Assembly: GCF_007004725.1 (NCBI RefSeq)
Contig: NZ_ML660164.1
Coordinates: forward strand, 62,001 to 126,000
DNA from: Aliikangiella coralliicola
GTDB taxonomy: Bacteria > Pseudomonadota > Gammaproteobacteria > Enterobacterales > Kangiellaceae
Length of the DNA: 64,000 nucleotides
Reading direction: 5' to 3'
The position numbers and the translations under genes were made by a program. The notes under the pieces are model-generated. The model saw only the letters and a list, made by a program, of their open reading frames with translations, was not told the DNA's origin and made no database searches. Positions 38,485-49,684 of the stretch are shown piece after piece (the first letter of the stretch is position 1; each line of letters starts with the position of its first letter).

Positions 38485-38830
38485 CATATACTCCTCATAT
38501 CTTCCCTTACTCATTGAAAATCAACTGACCCATTTACGGTAACTTATTGATTTTTAAAAGCTTTATAAAAAACTACGAATATTTATATAGCAGTGCTGCT
38601 AATATCACCGGAAATGTCCAGACTAAGAGCGAAACAATGAATCTCACAAAACAACTAAAATGTCAACCCCCTTACCACTACAACACCGGGGATATTGCGA
38701 AGATTTATAAATAATTATCTGTAGTGTAGATTTTGTCTTGAAAAATAGCTGGAGCTTCCCCATTAACCTTTATTAAAATAGAACTCACCAGAAAAGCTGC
38801 AAATTTGAAACCTTTTACTAGAATTAAGAT
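38485..38830. promoter_or_regulatory. divergent cspD-clpS promoter region
   Basis: These 346 bases carry the leaders of two divergent genes. I see no gene and no clear -35/-10 pair, though AT-rich tracts occur on both sides. Confidence 0.35.
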
Positions 38831-39151
38831 ATGAGCGACGAAAATATTCGCGAGAAAGAACATGGTGTTGCGGTTGCTGAATCAAAACCAGAAGTGCAAC
38901 AACCTAAAATGTTCAAAGTTTTATTGTTGAATGATGATTACACACCCATGGATTTTGTAATACAGGTGTTAAAACGCTTCTTTCATAAGACAACTGAGCA
39001 AGCCACCAAAGTAATGCTTCAAGTGCATTATGAAGGGCATGGTGTGGCGGGAATTTACACCGCTGACATTGCTGAGACCAAAGTGGCGTTAGTTAATGAT
39101 TATTCAAGGGCCCATGAGCATCCGTTGATGTGTACCATGGAAGCCGAATAA
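38831..39151 (+). CDS. clpS: ATP-dependent Clp protease adaptor ClpS
   Basis: The 106-residue adaptor presents N-degron substrates to ClpAP. LLNDDYTPMDFVIQVLKRFF contains the residues that cup the N-terminal Leu/Phe/Tyr/Trp, and the C-terminal HEHPLMCTMEAE is diagnostic. clpA follows; the Aat and Ate transferases that create N-degrons are encoded 2-4 kb downstream. Confidence 0.97.
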   Translation: MSDENIREKEHGVAVAESKPEVQQPKMFKVLLLNDDYTPMDFVIQVLKRFFHKTTEQATKVMLQVHYEGHGVAGIYTADIAETKVALVNDYSRAHEHPLMCTMEAE

Positions 39152-39285
39152 ATCGGGGAATCAGAATAAAATGGAAGCCGACATGAAAGGGAATTTGAAT
39201 AGAGCCGAGAGTAGGTAACATGCCAAGGAGTTTGTTGTTTGCATGTTGTTGTATAAATCGAGTGTTCGAATAAGGTGCATAAACG

Positions 39286-41565
39286 ATGTTAAGTAAAGAT
39301 TTAGAACTGACCCTTAATCTGGCGTTCACCGATGCTCGTGAGAAGCGACATGAGTATATGACGGTTGAACACCTTTTACTCGCTTTACTAGATAATGCTC
39401 ACGCTGTGACAGTATTACGCGCCTGCGGTGCTGATATTGAAATGTTGCATCGTCAGCTAATTAATTTCATTGAGGAAACCAGCCATATCCTCCCAGCTGA
39501 AGCTGGTGATGTGGAAACCCAACCTACACTAGGTTTCCAGAGAGTATTGCAGCGAGCTGTTTTTCATGTGCAATCCTCTGGCAAAAAGGAAGTGACCGGC
39601 GCAAACATTCTGGTTGCCATTTTTAGTGAGCAGGAAAGCCAGGCGGTTTATTTCTTGCAACAGCAAGATATTTCAAGATTAGATATTGTTAATTACATAT
39701 CCCACGGTATTTCAAAGATACCCGGTGATGATAGAGAAAATGACAATATTGAGTTTGAAGCCGCTGAGCAAGAGCAAACGACCAAGCAACCAACGGCGCT
39801 AGAAGCCTATACTGTCGACCTGAACCAAATGGCGGCAGATGGTAAGATCGACCCATTAATCGGCCGAGATCTTGAAATTGAGCGGACTATTCAGATATTG
39901 TCCCGCCGCCGAAAAAATAACCCATTATTCGTTGGCGAAGCCGGTGTTGGTAAAACGGCAATCGCTGAGGGATTGGCGAAGAAAATAGTCGATAGTGAAG
40001 TGCCTCAGGTAATTGATGATTGTCAGGTTTTTTCATTGGACCTGGGAGCATTGTTAGCAGGAACTAAGTATCGTGGCGATTTTGAAAAACGCCTCAAAGC
40101 CGTTCTGGCTGAATTAAAATCGAAAGATCATGCGGTTTTATTTATTGATGAAATTCACACCATTATTGGCGCAGGTTCAGCTTCTGGCGGCGTTATGGAC
40201 GCCTCTAACCTGATAAAACCGATGCTTGCTAATGGCGAACTGAAGTGCATGGGATCGACCACCTTTCAAGAGTACCGTGGAATATTTGAGAAAGACCGTG
40301 CACTTGCCAGACGTTTCCAGAAAGTGGACATTGATGAGCCAAGCGTCGCCGACACAGTCGATATCTTAAAAGGATTGCGTTCGCGGTATGAGCAGCATCA
40401 CGATGTCAGTTATTCTGACGCAGCGTTGCAGTCTGCGGCGGAATTATCGGCCCGTTATATTAATGACCGGCACCTTCCGGATAAAGCAATCGATGTGATT
40501 GACGAAGCCGGCGCAAACCGTCAGTTGCAAGAAAAAGAAAATCGCGAGAAGCGCATTTCGGTGACTGACATTGAAAATATCATTGCCAAAATGGCAAAAA
40601 TTCCAGCGAAGAATGTTTCAACTTCTGACAAGAAATCGCTCGAAAACCTTGAACGAAATTTGAAGATGGTCGTTTTTGGTCAGGACAAAGCTATCGAGAC
40701 ATTGTCCGATTCAATTAAGCTATCGCGCTCAGGGCTCGGGCTGGAAGATAAGCCGATAGGTAGTTTCCTGTTTGCCGGTCCAACCGGGGTTGGTAAAACA
40801 GAGGTTACCAAGCAGTTGGCAAAAATAATGGGAATAGAGTTTATTCGTTTTGATATGTCCGAATATATGGAAGCGCACACGGTCTCAAGACTTATCGGTG
40901 CGCCTCCCGGCTATGTGGGTTACGATCAAGGCGGTTTACTGACTGAAGCTGTGACCAAAAATCCTTATTCAGTCGTGTTACTCGATGAAATCGAAAAAGC
41001 CCATACGGATGTTTACAACCTGTTGCTTCAGGTTATGGATCACGGCACTTTGACTGATAATAACGGACGCAAAGCTGACTTCCGCAATGTTATTCTGGTG
41101 ATGACAACTAATGCCGGTGCTGCCGAATTAGAAAAGCCGGGAATTGGTTTCCAGACTCAATCGAAAGATAAAGACAATATCGAAGTGATTAACCGCGTGT
41201 TTTCTCCGGAGTTCAGAAATCGTCTGGATGCGATGGTTTGGTTCCAGCCACTGGAAATGGATGTTATTTGTTCTGTGGTTGATAAGTTCATTGTTGAATT
41301 ACAAAGCCAGCTTGATAACAAAGGCGTTTCACTTGAGGTGACTCAAGATGCCAGAAACTGGTTAGCGGAGCAGGGCTTTGACAAAACCATGGGCGCGCGC
41401 CCAATGGCCAGAGTGATGCGCGAAAAAATTAAAAAGGAATTGGCTGAAGAATTATTGTTTGGACGATTGTCTAATGGCGGTCAGGTTGTTGTTGGTTTTG
41501 ATGCTAAAAAAGACAAGCTTACTTTCAAAATCAAGAATAAGCAGGAAATTGTTATCAAACAATAA
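39286..41565 (+). CDS. clpA: ATP-dependent Clp protease ATPase subunit ClpA
   Basis: This 759-residue AAA+ unfoldase has an N-domain (1-145), and two nucleotide-binding modules with Walker A motifs GEAGVGKTA and GPTGVGKTE and Walker B motifs LFIDEIHT and [10 protein letters not shown]. There is no ClpB-type coiled-coil insert. The ClpP-docking loop appears as [11 protein letters not shown] rather than the IGL of E. coli. The AAGGTG before the ATG is a fair ribosome site. clpP is not in the window. Confidence 0.97.
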   Translation: MLSKDLELTLNLAFTDAREKRHEYMTVEHLLLALLDNAHAVTVLRACGADIEMLHRQLINFIEETSHILPAEAGDVETQPTLGFQRVLQRAVFHVQSSGKKEVTGANILVAIFSEQESQAVYFLQQQDISRLDIVNYISHGISKIPGDDRENDNIEFEAAEQEQTTKQPTALEAYTVDLNQMAADGKIDPLIGRDLEIERTIQILSRRRKNNPLFVGEAGVGKTAIAEGLAKKIVDSEVPQVIDDCQVFSLDLGALLAGTKYRGDFEKRLKAVLAELKSKDHAVLFIDEIHTIIGAGSASGGVMDASNLIKPMLANGELKCMGSTTFQEYRGIFEKDRALARRFQKVDIDEPSVADTVDILKGLRSRYEQHHDVSYSDAALQSAAELSARYINDRHLPDKAIDVIDEAGANRQLQEKENREKRISVTDIENIIAKMAKIPAKNVSTSDKKSLENLERNLKMVVFGQDKAIETLSDSIKLSRSGLGLEDKPIGSFLFAGPTGVGKTEVTKQLAKIMGIEFIRFDMSEYMEAHTVSRLIGAPPGYVGYDQGGLLTEAVTKNPYSVVLLDEIEKAHTDVYNLLLQVMDHGTLTDNNGRKADFRNVILVMTTNAGAAELEKPGIGFQTQSKDKDNIEVINRVFSPEFRNRLDAMVWFQPLEMDVICSVVDKFIVELQSQLDNKGVSLEVTQDARNWLAEQGFDKTMGARPMARVMREKIKKELAEELLFGRLSNGGQVVVGFDAKKDKLTFKIKNKQEIVIKQ

Positions 41566-41669
41566 AATATCATCAGTATGCCGTGACTGGAAATTGTCAC
41601 GGGTATTTAAATTAACTTGAGGTTAGTTAACCTGAGATTCGGATAAGGAATAAATAACCGAGAAAAGTA

Positions 41670-41696
41670 AAAAAGCAGGCCCAGGCCTGCTTTTTT
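41670..41696. terminator. bidirectional terminator between clpA and infA
   Basis: AAAAGCAGGC and GCCTGCTTTT pair around CCAG with A and T tracts on both sides. Another hairpin (CCGTGAC, 41581-41587, with GTCACGG) lies closer to clpA. Confidence 0.9.
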
Positions 41697-41766
41697 GAAT
41701 CTATTTTTATTGCGTGTTTTACTAATTACATCTGGCAACTAGTGCTAACTGCAAGGGGCGTTAAGG

Positions 41767-42066
<300 letters not shown>

Positions 42067-42789
42067 TTAACTCAAATAAATCCACTGATCCTTTAAAAAG
42101 CACTCAATTGGACGATATTCGCCTTTGTAGTTCATTTTACGACTATTTTTTATCCAATAGCCAAGATAAACATAAGGCAGGTTTTCTGATTGAGCCAATT
42201 CAATCAATTTCAGGATCGCTAATCTTCCGGGACTAAACTGGGCAAAATCAGGATCGAAAAAAGTGTAAACCGCTGATAATCCATTATTAACGGTATCGAA
42301 TACGCAAGTGGCTACCAATTGATTAGTCTTTATATCGAAAAAGTTAAGATAATTGGTCTCCAACCAGTCGTTGAGTAAAAATTCACGGTATTGGATGGTC
42401 GAAGTTGGATACATATCACCATCACGATGCCGTTCACTAATGTACTTATCAAACAACAGGTAATGCTGCTGAGTAAATCGTGAAGGCTCCATCATGGTAT
42501 AAAAAGCACCACCTTTTTTCTGACATCGCCTTTGCTGCTTATTTGGCGTGAACTTTTCCACCGGTATTCTAACCGAGATGCACTCTTTACAATTATCGCA
42601 GTGGGGGCGGTAAATATGTTCGCCACTTCGTCGAAAGCCGCGATTTATCAACGCACTGTAAAGTAACTTATCGGTATGGATCTCCGGCGAAAGAAATAAT
42701 GTGCGAGACTCATTCTCCACCAGGTAAGGACATTGGTGGGGCGGTGTGATAAAAAAACTCAACTGTGCCGGCTTAATCTGACTAGACAT
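42067..42789 (-). CDS. bpt: aspartate/glutamate leucyltransferase (Bpt/Ate)
   Basis: The 240-residue enzyme adds leucine (Bpt) or arginine (Ate) to N-terminal acidic residues, marking proteins for ClpAPS. The N-terminal CPYLVENESRTLFL, HCDNCKECISVRIPV and the later YLGYWIKNSRKMNYKGEYRP match the bacterial Bpt/Ate family; in gammaproteobacteria leucyl transfer is the usual activity. AAGGAG precedes the ATG. The aat gene lies 9 bp upstream. Confidence 0.93.
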   Translation of the reverse strand: MSSQIKPAQLSFFITPPHQCPYLVENESRTLFLSPEIHTDKLLYSALINRGFRRSGEHIYRPHCDNCKECISVRIPVEKFTPNKQQRRCQKKGGAFYTMMEPSRFTQQHYLLFDKYISERHRDGDMYPTSTIQYREFLLNDWLETNYLNFFDIKTNQLVATCVFDTVNNGLSAVYTFFDPDFAQFSPGRLAILKLIELAQSENLPYVYLGYWIKNSRKMNYKGEYRPIECFLKDQWIYLS

Positions 42790-42798
42790 GCTGCTCCT

Positions 42799-43689
42799 TT
42801 ATACTTCGATCCCATGGCGGCCGGGACGATGGAGGTTGTCACTGAGCTGAGTATCAGCTGGCTTAATATTGACTTCACAGCTTTCAACCCGGCCATTGGC
42901 TGGTTGTAACGCCAGTGGTGGTGTAGCTGGTTCGACTATGACAGGCTCAACTTCCAGGGGAAGATCATCTTTTCCTGTTATATCGAGTAAACTTGGCCAG
43001 TGTAGCCGTTGTGGTTGCCATTGTTGACTATCCCAGGTCTGTTGACTGCTTGAATGTAGTAGACTCAAATAAAGTTTACGAGAAATATTCGATGCCCCTA
43101 ATTTCATCAAGTGTGGGTTTTCAATCTGGCAGTCAATAAGCTTGAAGTCGAGTTGCTTTAAATAGCGTGCCAGACACGAAAGTGCAATTTTGGAGCCGTT
43201 CGAAATTTCGCTAAACATTGATTCTCCACAAAATACACCGCCGGTAACAACACCATATATTCCACCAACTAGTTGATTACCCTGCCAGACTTCTAGCGAA
43301 TGGGCTTTACCAAGACGGTGTAACTCACAATAGGCCTCTATCATTTCTTTAGTAATCCAGGTGCCGTTTTCTGCGCTGCGTGGGCGAGAACATCGTTTAA
43401 CCGTTTCTTTAAAATTAAAGTTTAGCGTGACTGTCAACTGAGATTTACGCAAAGTTTTCTTAACACTTTTGTGGATTTTAAAATGATTAACAAAAAATAC
43501 TGTTCGCGGATCTGGCGACCACCAGAGAATTGGTTCTCCGGGAGAATACCAGGGAAAAATTCCCTGTGAATAGGCCTGGATCAGTCTTTCGCTCGAAAGG
43601 TCTGCGCCAGCAGCTAGTAACCCGTTGGGATCATCCAGCGCCTGCTCAACCGGCGGGAAAGATATGTCTGTTGAAAGATAAGGCAACAT
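42799..43689 (-). CDS. aat: leucyl/phenylalanyl-tRNA-protein transferase Aat, C-terminally extended
   Basis: Aat places Leu or Phe on N-terminal Lys/Arg of proteins. The family core occupies residues 1-225, with LLAAGADLSSERLIQAYSQG and FPWYSPGEPILWWSPDPR, and GGIYGVVTGGVFCGESMFS. Most homologues stop near 230; this one continues for about 65 low-complexity residues rich in Pro, Val and Glu (EVEPVIVEPATPPLALQP). The ATG at 43689 is preferred to the TTG at 43701. It is adjacent to bpt. Confidence 0.94.
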   Translation of the reverse strand: MLPYLSTDISFPPVEQALDDPNGLLAAGADLSSERLIQAYSQGIFPWYSPGEPILWWSPDPRTVFFVNHFKIHKSVKKTLRKSQLTVTLNFNFKETVKRCSRPRSAENGTWITKEMIEAYCELHRLGKAHSLEVWQGNQLVGGIYGVVTGGVFCGESMFSEISNGSKIALSCLARYLKQLDFKLIDCQIENPHLMKLGASNISRKLYLSLLHSSSQQTWDSQQWQPQRLHWPSLLDITGKDDLPLEVEPVIVEPATPPLALQPANGRVESCEVNIKPADTQLSDNLHRPGRHGIEV

Positions 43690-43825
43690 ATTAGCGTCCA
43701 ATAACTCGCTTTATCGTGATCATTAGTCAGTATCCGCTTTTTCACGACAAGTGAACATTTAACCCGAGTTTGGGCTAACAGCCGGGCTCAGGTGTTTTAC
43801 AAGTCTATTGGTTTATCTTAGCACT

Positions 43826-43862
43826 AAAAAAAAGAGACACGCCAATTGGGTGCCTCTTTTTC
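43826..43862 (-). terminator. terminator of the leucine degradation operon
   Basis: On the minus strand GAGGCAC pairs with GTGTCTC (one G-U) around a nine-base loop, followed by TTTTTTTT. It is 50 bases past the scoB stop. Confidence 0.8.
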
Positions 43863-43910
43863 GGAAGTTCTTTTAGAATATTTCAGTAGAAAACAACCGT
43901 TTTTACTAAA

Positions 43911-44570
43911 TTATTCGAATTTCATCTCAGGAATATCACCTTCAACAACCAGCTTTCCTGCGGTTTTTTGCTGAATTTCTTCGACAGAAACACCGGGAGC
44001 GCGCTCTAACAAGTGAAATGCGCCGTCTTTGATTTCCATCACTGCCAAATCCGTTACTACTTTCCTGATACAATCGACGCCGGTTAATGGCAAGGTACAG
44101 CTTTCAAGTAGTTTAGAATTTCCTCTTTTATCGGCGTGAGTCATGGTAACAACGATGTTTTGCGCGCCGGCAACCAGATCCATTGCACCACCCATGCCTT
44201 TCACTAATTTTCCAGGGATCATATAAGAGGCGATGTTGCCGTTTTGATCGACTTCAAATGCACCCAGAACGGTCAGGTCAACATGACCACCACGGATCAT
44301 GGCAAAACTTTCCGCTGATGAAAAAATTGAGGCGCCTGAAATGGCTGTCACCGTTTCTTTGCCAGCATTAATCATATCAGCATCAACCTGGTCTTTGGTA
44401 GGATAGGGGCCCATACCGAGCAGGCCATTTTCCGACTGCAGCATGACTTCGATGTTTTTGGGAACATAGTTAGCAACCAAGGTTGGAATACCGATTCCGA
44501 GATTAACGTAATAACCATCACGTAATTCTTGTGCTACACGCATAGCGATTTGTTCGCGAGTAAGTGCCAT
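43911..44570 (-). CDS. scoB: 3-oxoacid CoA-transferase subunit B
   Basis: Subunit B (219 residues) of a succinyl-CoA or acetyl-CoA:acetoacetate CoA-transferase. The catalytic glutamate is in SENGLLGMGPYP; NLGIGIPTLVANY and GGAMDLVAGA are family landmarks. It activates the acetoacetate released by HMG-CoA lyase. It starts 14 bp after scoA and is the last gene of the operon. Whether the CoA donor is succinyl-CoA or acetyl-CoA cannot be told from the sequence. Confidence 0.93.
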   Translation of the reverse strand: MALTREQIAMRVAQELRDGYYVNLGIGIPTLVANYVPKNIEVMLQSENGLLGMGPYPTKDQVDADMINAGKETVTAISGASIFSSAESFAMIRGGHVDLTVLGAFEVDQNGNIASYMIPGKLVKGMGGAMDLVAGAQNIVVTMTHADKRGNSKLLESCTLPLTGVDCIRKVVTDLAVMEIKDGAFHLLERAPGVSVEEIQQKTAGKLVVEGDIPEMKFE

Positions 44571-44584
44571 AGTTCGATTCCCCG

Positions 44585-45289
44585 TTAATCTTGTTTCGCT
44601 AAAGTCAGTCGTTCAATGCGTTTTTCAAAGTCACCTTGAATAACGCGGTTGACGTAGATGCCCGGCGTGTGGATTTCCGTCGGTGCAAGTTCGCCGACTT
44701 CGACAATTTCTTCCACTTCAACAACGGTTATCTTTCCTGCGGTTGCCGCCATTGGATTAAAGTTCATGGCTGTGTCTCTGAATACCAGATTGCCGGTCTT
44801 ATCGGCTTTCCAGGCGCGAATAATGGCAAAGTCACCGGTGATTGATTCTTCCAGAATATAGTTGCGTCCATTAAATTCACGAGATTCTTTACCGTCGGCA
44901 ACCGGCGTACCGAAACCGGTCGCGGTGTAGAAAGCCGGAATACCTGCACCACCGGCGCGCATTTTTTCCGCTAGCGTACCTTGAGGGGTTAATTCTACTT
45001 CTAGTTCGCCGGAAAGAAATTGGCGTTCAAATTCGGCATTTTCACCCACGTAGGATGAAACCATTTTTTTGATTTGTTTGTCTTCAAGCAATAGCCCCAG
45101 ACCAAAATCATCAACGCCACAGTTATTGGAAACAAATGTCAGTTCTTTAGTGCCCATTGTTTTTATCTGAGCGATCAAACCTTCCGGTATTCCACAAAGA
45201 CCAAAGCCTCCGGCAATCACTGTCATGCCGTCGCTAAGCCCTTGCATTGCTTCTTCATAGCTGTGTACGACTTTGTCAAAGCCGGCCAT
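44585..45289 (-). CDS. scoA: 3-oxoacid CoA-transferase subunit A
   Basis: Subunit A (234 residues) with [20 protein letters not shown] (oxyanion region), [22 protein letters not shown] and the [20 protein letters not shown] motif. It pairs with scoB directly downstream. AGGAG precedes the ATG. About 208 AT-rich bases separate it from the HMG-CoA lyase gene, so an internal promoter is possible. Confidence 0.93.
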   Translation of the reverse strand: MAGFDKVVHSYEEAMQGLSDGMTVIAGGFGLCGIPEGLIAQIKTMGTKELTFVSNNCGVDDFGLGLLLEDKQIKKMVSSYVGENAEFERQFLSGELEVELTPQGTLAEKMRAGGAGIPAFYTATGFGTPVADGKESREFNGRNYILEESITGDFAIIRAWKADKTGNLVFRDTAMNFNPMAATAGKITVVEVEEIVEVGELAPTEIHTPGIYVNRVIQGDFEKRIERLTLAKQD

Positions 45290-45497
45290 AGTAGTACTCC
45301 TGTTTCATTATTACGTTTTATATATTATCTACGTTCTATAAATTAAATTCTAAAATAATCTACATTCAATAAACTATTTATATCTTGCAAATCATAAGCT
45401 GTTATTGAATAAAATCGCTTTTGTCAGTTTCATTTGAATCGCGAAAAATCTCACGGAATCCGCCATCTCATTGTGGGGATCTATGCCGACAAAGTTA

Positions 45498-46415
45498 TCA
45501 ACTTGTGCGCTTAGCGAGAATAGCCTGCGCAACTTTCGAGTTATTCGGACGATTCAAATATTGGCTAATATAATCACCGGCATCAACGAGTTTATCCAGA
45601 TTAACACCGCTATCTAAGCCTAGTCCATCTAACATATAAACCACATCTTCTGTGGCCACATTGCCGGATGCGCCTTTCGCGTAAGGGCAACCGCCCAATC
45701 CTGCCACCGATGAATCAATATTGGTTACGCCAGATTCTAGTGCGGCGTATATATTAGCTAAAGCTTGTCCATAAGTATCGTGAAAATGAACCGCTAGATT
45801 GCTAACAGGAATCAAATTTTTGATTGTTTCGATCAAAGATTTTGTTTTACCTGGTGTGCCCACGCCAATGGTATCCCCAAGGGATACTTCGTAACTCCCA
45901 CATTCGTAAAGCTTTTCGGCAACTTTCGCCACGACTTCAGGTGAAATTTCTCCTTCATAAGGACACCCTAAAACGCAGGAAACATAGCCACGAACTCGGA
46001 TCCCAGCGGTTTGCGCTTGTTCAAAAATCGGCTTAAAGCGTTCGATACTCTCATCGATAGAGCAATTGATATTCTTTTGCGAAAAGCTTTCTGAAGCAGC
46101 AGCAAAAACGGCGACTTCTTTTGCGCCTGCAGCTCTGGCATTCTCAAAACCTTTCAGGTTTGGCGTGAGTACCGGAAAGTGGATTTTGCTTTCAGCTGAA
46201 TATTGTTGAACTAATTGTTCAACGATTTGCTGATGGTCTGCCATTTGTGGCACCCACTTGGGGGAAACAAAACTGGTTGCCTCGATGACACCAAGTCCGC
46301 TTTGCGCCAAGCGGTTTATAAGTTCGAGTTTTATCTCGGTGGGGACTGGTGTGCTTTCGTTTTGTAAACCGTCGCGAACGCCAACCTCAATGATTTTTAC
46401 CCGGTTGTCCAACAT
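45498..46415 (-). CDS. liuE: hydroxymethylglutaryl-CoA lyase
   Basis: This 305-residue TIM-barrel enzyme cleaves HMG-CoA to acetyl-CoA and acetoacetate, the last step of leucine breakdown. [11 protein letters not shown] supplies the metal aspartate and catalytic arginine, [11 protein letters not shown] the metal histidines, and [14 protein letters not shown] the active-site cysteine loop. It follows liuD by 291 bp, a gap that contains a palindromic repeat. Confidence 0.95.
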   Translation of the reverse strand: MLDNRVKIIEVGVRDGLQNESTPVPTEIKLELINRLAQSGLGVIEATSFVSPKWVPQMADHQQIVEQLVQQYSAESKIHFPVLTPNLKGFENARAAGAKEVAVFAAASESFSQKNINCSIDESIERFKPIFEQAQTAGIRVRGYVSCVLGCPYEGEISPEVVAKVAEKLYECGSYEVSLGDTIGVGTPGKTKSLIETIKNLIPVSNLAVHFHDTYGQALANIYAALESGVTNIDSSVAGLGGCPYAKGASGNVATEDVVYMLDGLGLDSGVNLDKLVDAGDYISQYLNRPNNSKVAQAILAKRTS

Positions 46416-46586
46416 TATTTATGTGTCCTCTACGAATTGATGTTGTTAGGTCATTTTTTATGTGACGGTGTTGTCAGAGCTGTTTTTTCAATTCTAAATG
46501 GCTGTTCAGAATTGGTGTCGGTTTTAGGGAATTGTCGAAACAGTTAGCTTTCGGTTTCAAATGTCTCCGGTTTGTACAAAGGATTA

Positions 46587-46625
46587 AGTCCCCTCTCTTG
46601 GAAGGAGAGGGCTAGGGAGAGGTTG
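46587..46625. repeat. CCCTCTC-type palindromic repeat, locus 1
   Basis: CCCCTCTCTTGGAAGGAGAG is followed by GGCTAGGGAGAGG. The same family recurs between liuC and liuB and again near 58.6 kb. This copy lies in the 291-bp gap between liuE and liuD. Confidence 0.8.
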
Positions 46626-46706
46626 CGCCCCCATTTTTCAAAGGGAAGTGCAACTCTCGCAGGTTATTTTTTATCCTTCACCTACATATACTGTTTAAAC
46701 AATGGC

Positions 46707-48719
46707 TTATTCTTCCTCAAAACTTATCAGCTCAGCGCCTTCGTCAACCAGATCACCTTCCTGATAAAGTACTTCAGCGATGACACTGTCTTTATGGGCT
46801 TTGATCGTATGTTCCATTTTCATTGCTTCCATGACAATGAGTGCCTGACCTTCTTCCACTGTGTCGCCCGGATTAACTAAAACGTCGATCACGGTTCCAG
46901 GCATTGGGGCGGTCAGATTCGCCTGGGTATCTTGGTCAAGATTGACCAGGCTATTATCTTTGACTTCGAGTTCCCAACTTTTTGCATTCTTAAAGATGAC
47001 AAGTTGATTATCACTTTCCGCCAGGTTAACAGTCGATTGGTGTCCGTCTAAATCGATGTGCAATCGATTACCGTCCAGATATCCGCTGGCGACTAGCTCT
47101 TTCCCGCCGATTTCCAAAAGAAAGCCTTTATTTCTTAATAAGCCCTCGTTGCGGAAGTGAGCTGTCACTGTGTATTGATTGTTATCATGTAACAATTCAA
47201 TCAAGTGATGATTATCTTCGTTGAGTCGCCATCCCGATGTTTCATTCCAGGGAGAGTAGGGGTCAACTCTATCTCCTGATTGTTTGTCAGCTTGCTTCAG
47301 CATAACGTGGAGCGCTGCCGCTGCGAGAATTTCATCGGCGACGCTACTGTCTGCCGTAGTTAATTCTTCACCGTGTTTATCCAGAAAGTGAGTATCTAAA
47401 TCAGCATTATTAAACGAATCGTTACTAGCAAGGTGATGGAGAAACTCGATGTTAGTCGTTAATCCGGCAACGTGAAAATCTGCGAGAGCGCCTCGCAATC
47501 GAGCGAGCGCGGCACTGCGATCGCGATCCCAGACGATTAATTTTGCGATCATTGGATCATAATAAACGCTTACGCTATCGCCTGAAACAATTCCCGAGTC
47601 TACTCGCACATTGGCATTGGTTTGCGGCAATCCCATGTAACTAATTTTGCCGGTGGCGGGTAAGAAATCGTTGTCGGGGTCTTCCGCATAAATACGGGCT
47701 TCAAATGCGTGACCGTTGATGGTTAGTTGGTTTTGTTGTAGCGGTAATGGTAGGCCATTGGCCACCATGATTTGCCATTCTACCAGGTCCAATCCGGTGA
47801 TCATTTCTGTGACTGGATGTTCAACCTGAAGTCGGGTATTCATTTCCATAAAATAAAATGAGCCGTCGTGGTCGTATAAAAATTCAACGGTTCCGGCGCC
47901 TTCATAACCAATCGCCTTAGCGGCCGTGATTGCCACCTGGCCCATTTGTTCACGGGTTTCTTCAGAAAGGCCGGGAGCCGGCGCTTCTTCAATGACTTTT
48001 TGGTGACGTCTTTGTATGCTGCAATCTCGTTCAAATAAGTGGACCGCATCGCCCTGGCTATCTGCAAAAACTTGAATTTCAACGTGGCGGGGCTTGGTTA
48101 AATACTTTTCCACTAACACCCGATCATCACCAAAAGATGAAATCGCTTCGCGCTTACAGGAGTTGAGTGCGTCAATAAAATCTGCCGAAGATTCAACCAC
48201 ACGCATGCCTTTCCCACCACCGCCAGCAGTCGCTTTGATTAATAAAGGGTAACCAATTTTATCGGCTTCAGATTGCAATCGATCGTCAGACTGGTCATTG
48301 CCGTGGTAGCCTTGCACCAATGGTACGCCGGCATTTTCCATAATTGATTTGGCGTCACTTTTTGAGCCCATCGCTTCGATAGCAGGTACAGGTGGGCCGA
48401 CGAAAATTACTTGATTCGCTTCACATTGGCGTGCAAATTCTGCATTTTCTGATAGAAAACCATAACCCGGATGAATCGCATTCGCGTTTGATTTTTTAGC
48501 GACTTCCAAAATAGTGTCGGCTTTTAAATAACTGTCTTTTGCAGCTGGACCGCCAATATGCCAGGCTTCGTCGGCTAATTTGACATGTTGTGAGTCTTTA
48601 TCCGCGTCAGAGTAAACTGCAACACACTCGATCCCCATTCTTTGCGCTGTGCGAATAATTCGACAGGCAATTTCTCCGCGATTAGCAATGAGCAGTTTAT
48701 TGATACTAAGATGAGCCAT
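46707..48719 (-). CDS. liuD: methylcrotonyl-CoA carboxylase biotin-containing subunit
   Basis: The 670-residue subunit has biotin carboxylase (1-450), with ATP-grasp KATAGGGGKGMRVV and FMEMNTRLQVEHPVTE, a linker domain, and a C-terminal biotinyl domain whose VMEAMKMEHT carries the biotinylated lysine. With LiuB it carboxylates 3-methylcrotonyl-CoA in leucine breakdown. Context next to liuB and liuC decides the substrate over propionyl- or acetyl-CoA. Confidence 0.95.
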   Translation of the reverse strand: MAHLSINKLLIANRGEIACRIIRTAQRMGIECVAVYSDADKDSQHVKLADEAWHIGGPAAKDSYLKADTILEVAKKSNANAIHPGYGFLSENAEFARQCEANQVIFVGPPVPAIEAMGSKSDAKSIMENAGVPLVQGYHGNDQSDDRLQSEADKIGYPLLIKATAGGGGKGMRVVESSADFIDALNSCKREAISSFGDDRVLVEKYLTKPRHVEIQVFADSQGDAVHLFERDCSIQRRHQKVIEEAPAPGLSEETREQMGQVAITAAKAIGYEGAGTVEFLYDHDGSFYFMEMNTRLQVEHPVTEMITGLDLVEWQIMVANGLPLPLQQNQLTINGHAFEARIYAEDPDNDFLPATGKISYMGLPQTNANVRVDSGIVSGDSVSVYYDPMIAKLIVWDRDRSAALARLRGALADFHVAGLTTNIEFLHHLASNDSFNNADLDTHFLDKHGEELTTADSSVADEILAAAALHVMLKQADKQSGDRVDPYSPWNETSGWRLNEDNHHLIELLHDNNQYTVTAHFRNEGLLRNKGFLLEIGGKELVASGYLDGNRLHIDLDGHQSTVNLAESDNQLVIFKNAKSWELEVKDNSLVNLDQDTQANLTAPMPGTVIDVLVNPGDTVEEGQALIVMEAMKMEHTIKAHKDSVIAEVLYQEGDLVDEGAELISFEEE

Positions 48720-48841
48720 TAAATTTTAATCCTGAAAGTTTTTTCTTTATTAATCTTGAATGATTGGTTTCTTTGTCCAAAAGACACTTTGTTTACCGCA
48801 ATATTTATTGCGTAATTTTCATCGTGTTTAGCAACATTGAA

Positions 48842-49663
48842 TTACTCAATATTACTGGATTCATTATCATTAGTTTTAGACCAGTTAGCCGGTCGTTTTT
48901 CGAGGAAAGCGCCAACGCCTTCTTTACCTTCTTTAGAGGCTCGGATATCAGCAATTCTTTGCGCCGTTTCTCGAATGAGGTCTTCGTTAATCGGCTGATT
49001 GTGAACCAGATTAACCAGTTTCTTTGCCTGATACATGGCTTTCGGTCCATTCGCCAAAGCTTTTTGTAAAAAGTCTTCGACATTCTCTGTCAAAGCGTCA
49101 TGGGGGAAAATCTTGTGGATCAGGTTAATATGTTTAGCTTCGGTCGCATCAAATCTTTCTGCCGTCGCAAAATAGCGTTTTGCGTTTCGTTCGCCAATTG
49201 CTTTAACGACATAAGGACTAATGACTGAGGGAATTAATCCAAGCTTTACTTCTGATAAACAAAACAGTGCTTTCTCACTCGCCAGCGCGATATCGCAACA
49301 AGCTACCAAACCAACACCGCCGCCAAAAGCTGCCCCCTGAACCACTGCCACGGTTGTTTTACTGGCGTCATGAATGGTTTGCATCAGGCCGGCAAGTTGT
49401 AAAGAGTCCTGATAGTTTTGTTCCCAACTGTAGCCTGCCATTCTTTTCATCCAGTTAAGATCGGCACCGGCAGAAAAGCTTTTACCATTTGCTGCGAGCA
49501 CGATTATGCGCACTGAATCATCTTGATCAAGTTTGCTGACAGCTTCAGTTAACTCGGCGATGACTTTATCATCAAACGCGTTGTGAATTTGTGGGCGATT
49601 AAGGGTAATCGTCGCGATACCATTGTTTCTTTTTTCAATTGCTAAACTTGGTTCTGACATCAT
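48842..49663 (-). CDS. liuC: methylglutaconyl-CoA hydratase
   Basis: A 273-residue crotonase-fold enzyme with the CoA-binding FSAGADLNWMKRMAGYS and the oxyanion loop GGGVGLVACCDIALAS. It hydrates 3-methylglutaconyl-CoA to HMG-CoA between LiuBD and LiuE. Paralogues act in beta-oxidation, but ADLNWMKRM and the position between liuB and liuD argue for this role. Confidence 0.94.
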   Translation of the reverse strand: MMSEPSLAIEKRNNGIATITLNRPQIHNAFDDKVIAELTEAVSKLDQDDSVRIIVLAANGKSFSAGADLNWMKRMAGYSWEQNYQDSLQLAGLMQTIHDASKTTVAVVQGAAFGGGVGLVACCDIALASEKALFCLSEVKLGLIPSVISPYVVKAIGERNAKRYFATAERFDATEAKHINLIHKIFPHDALTENVEDFLQKALANGPKAMYQAKKLVNLVHNQPINEDLIRETAQRIADIRASKEGKEGVGAFLEKRPANWSKTNDNESSNIE

Positions 49664-49684
49664 TTATTCCTTATCTTGTGCAAT

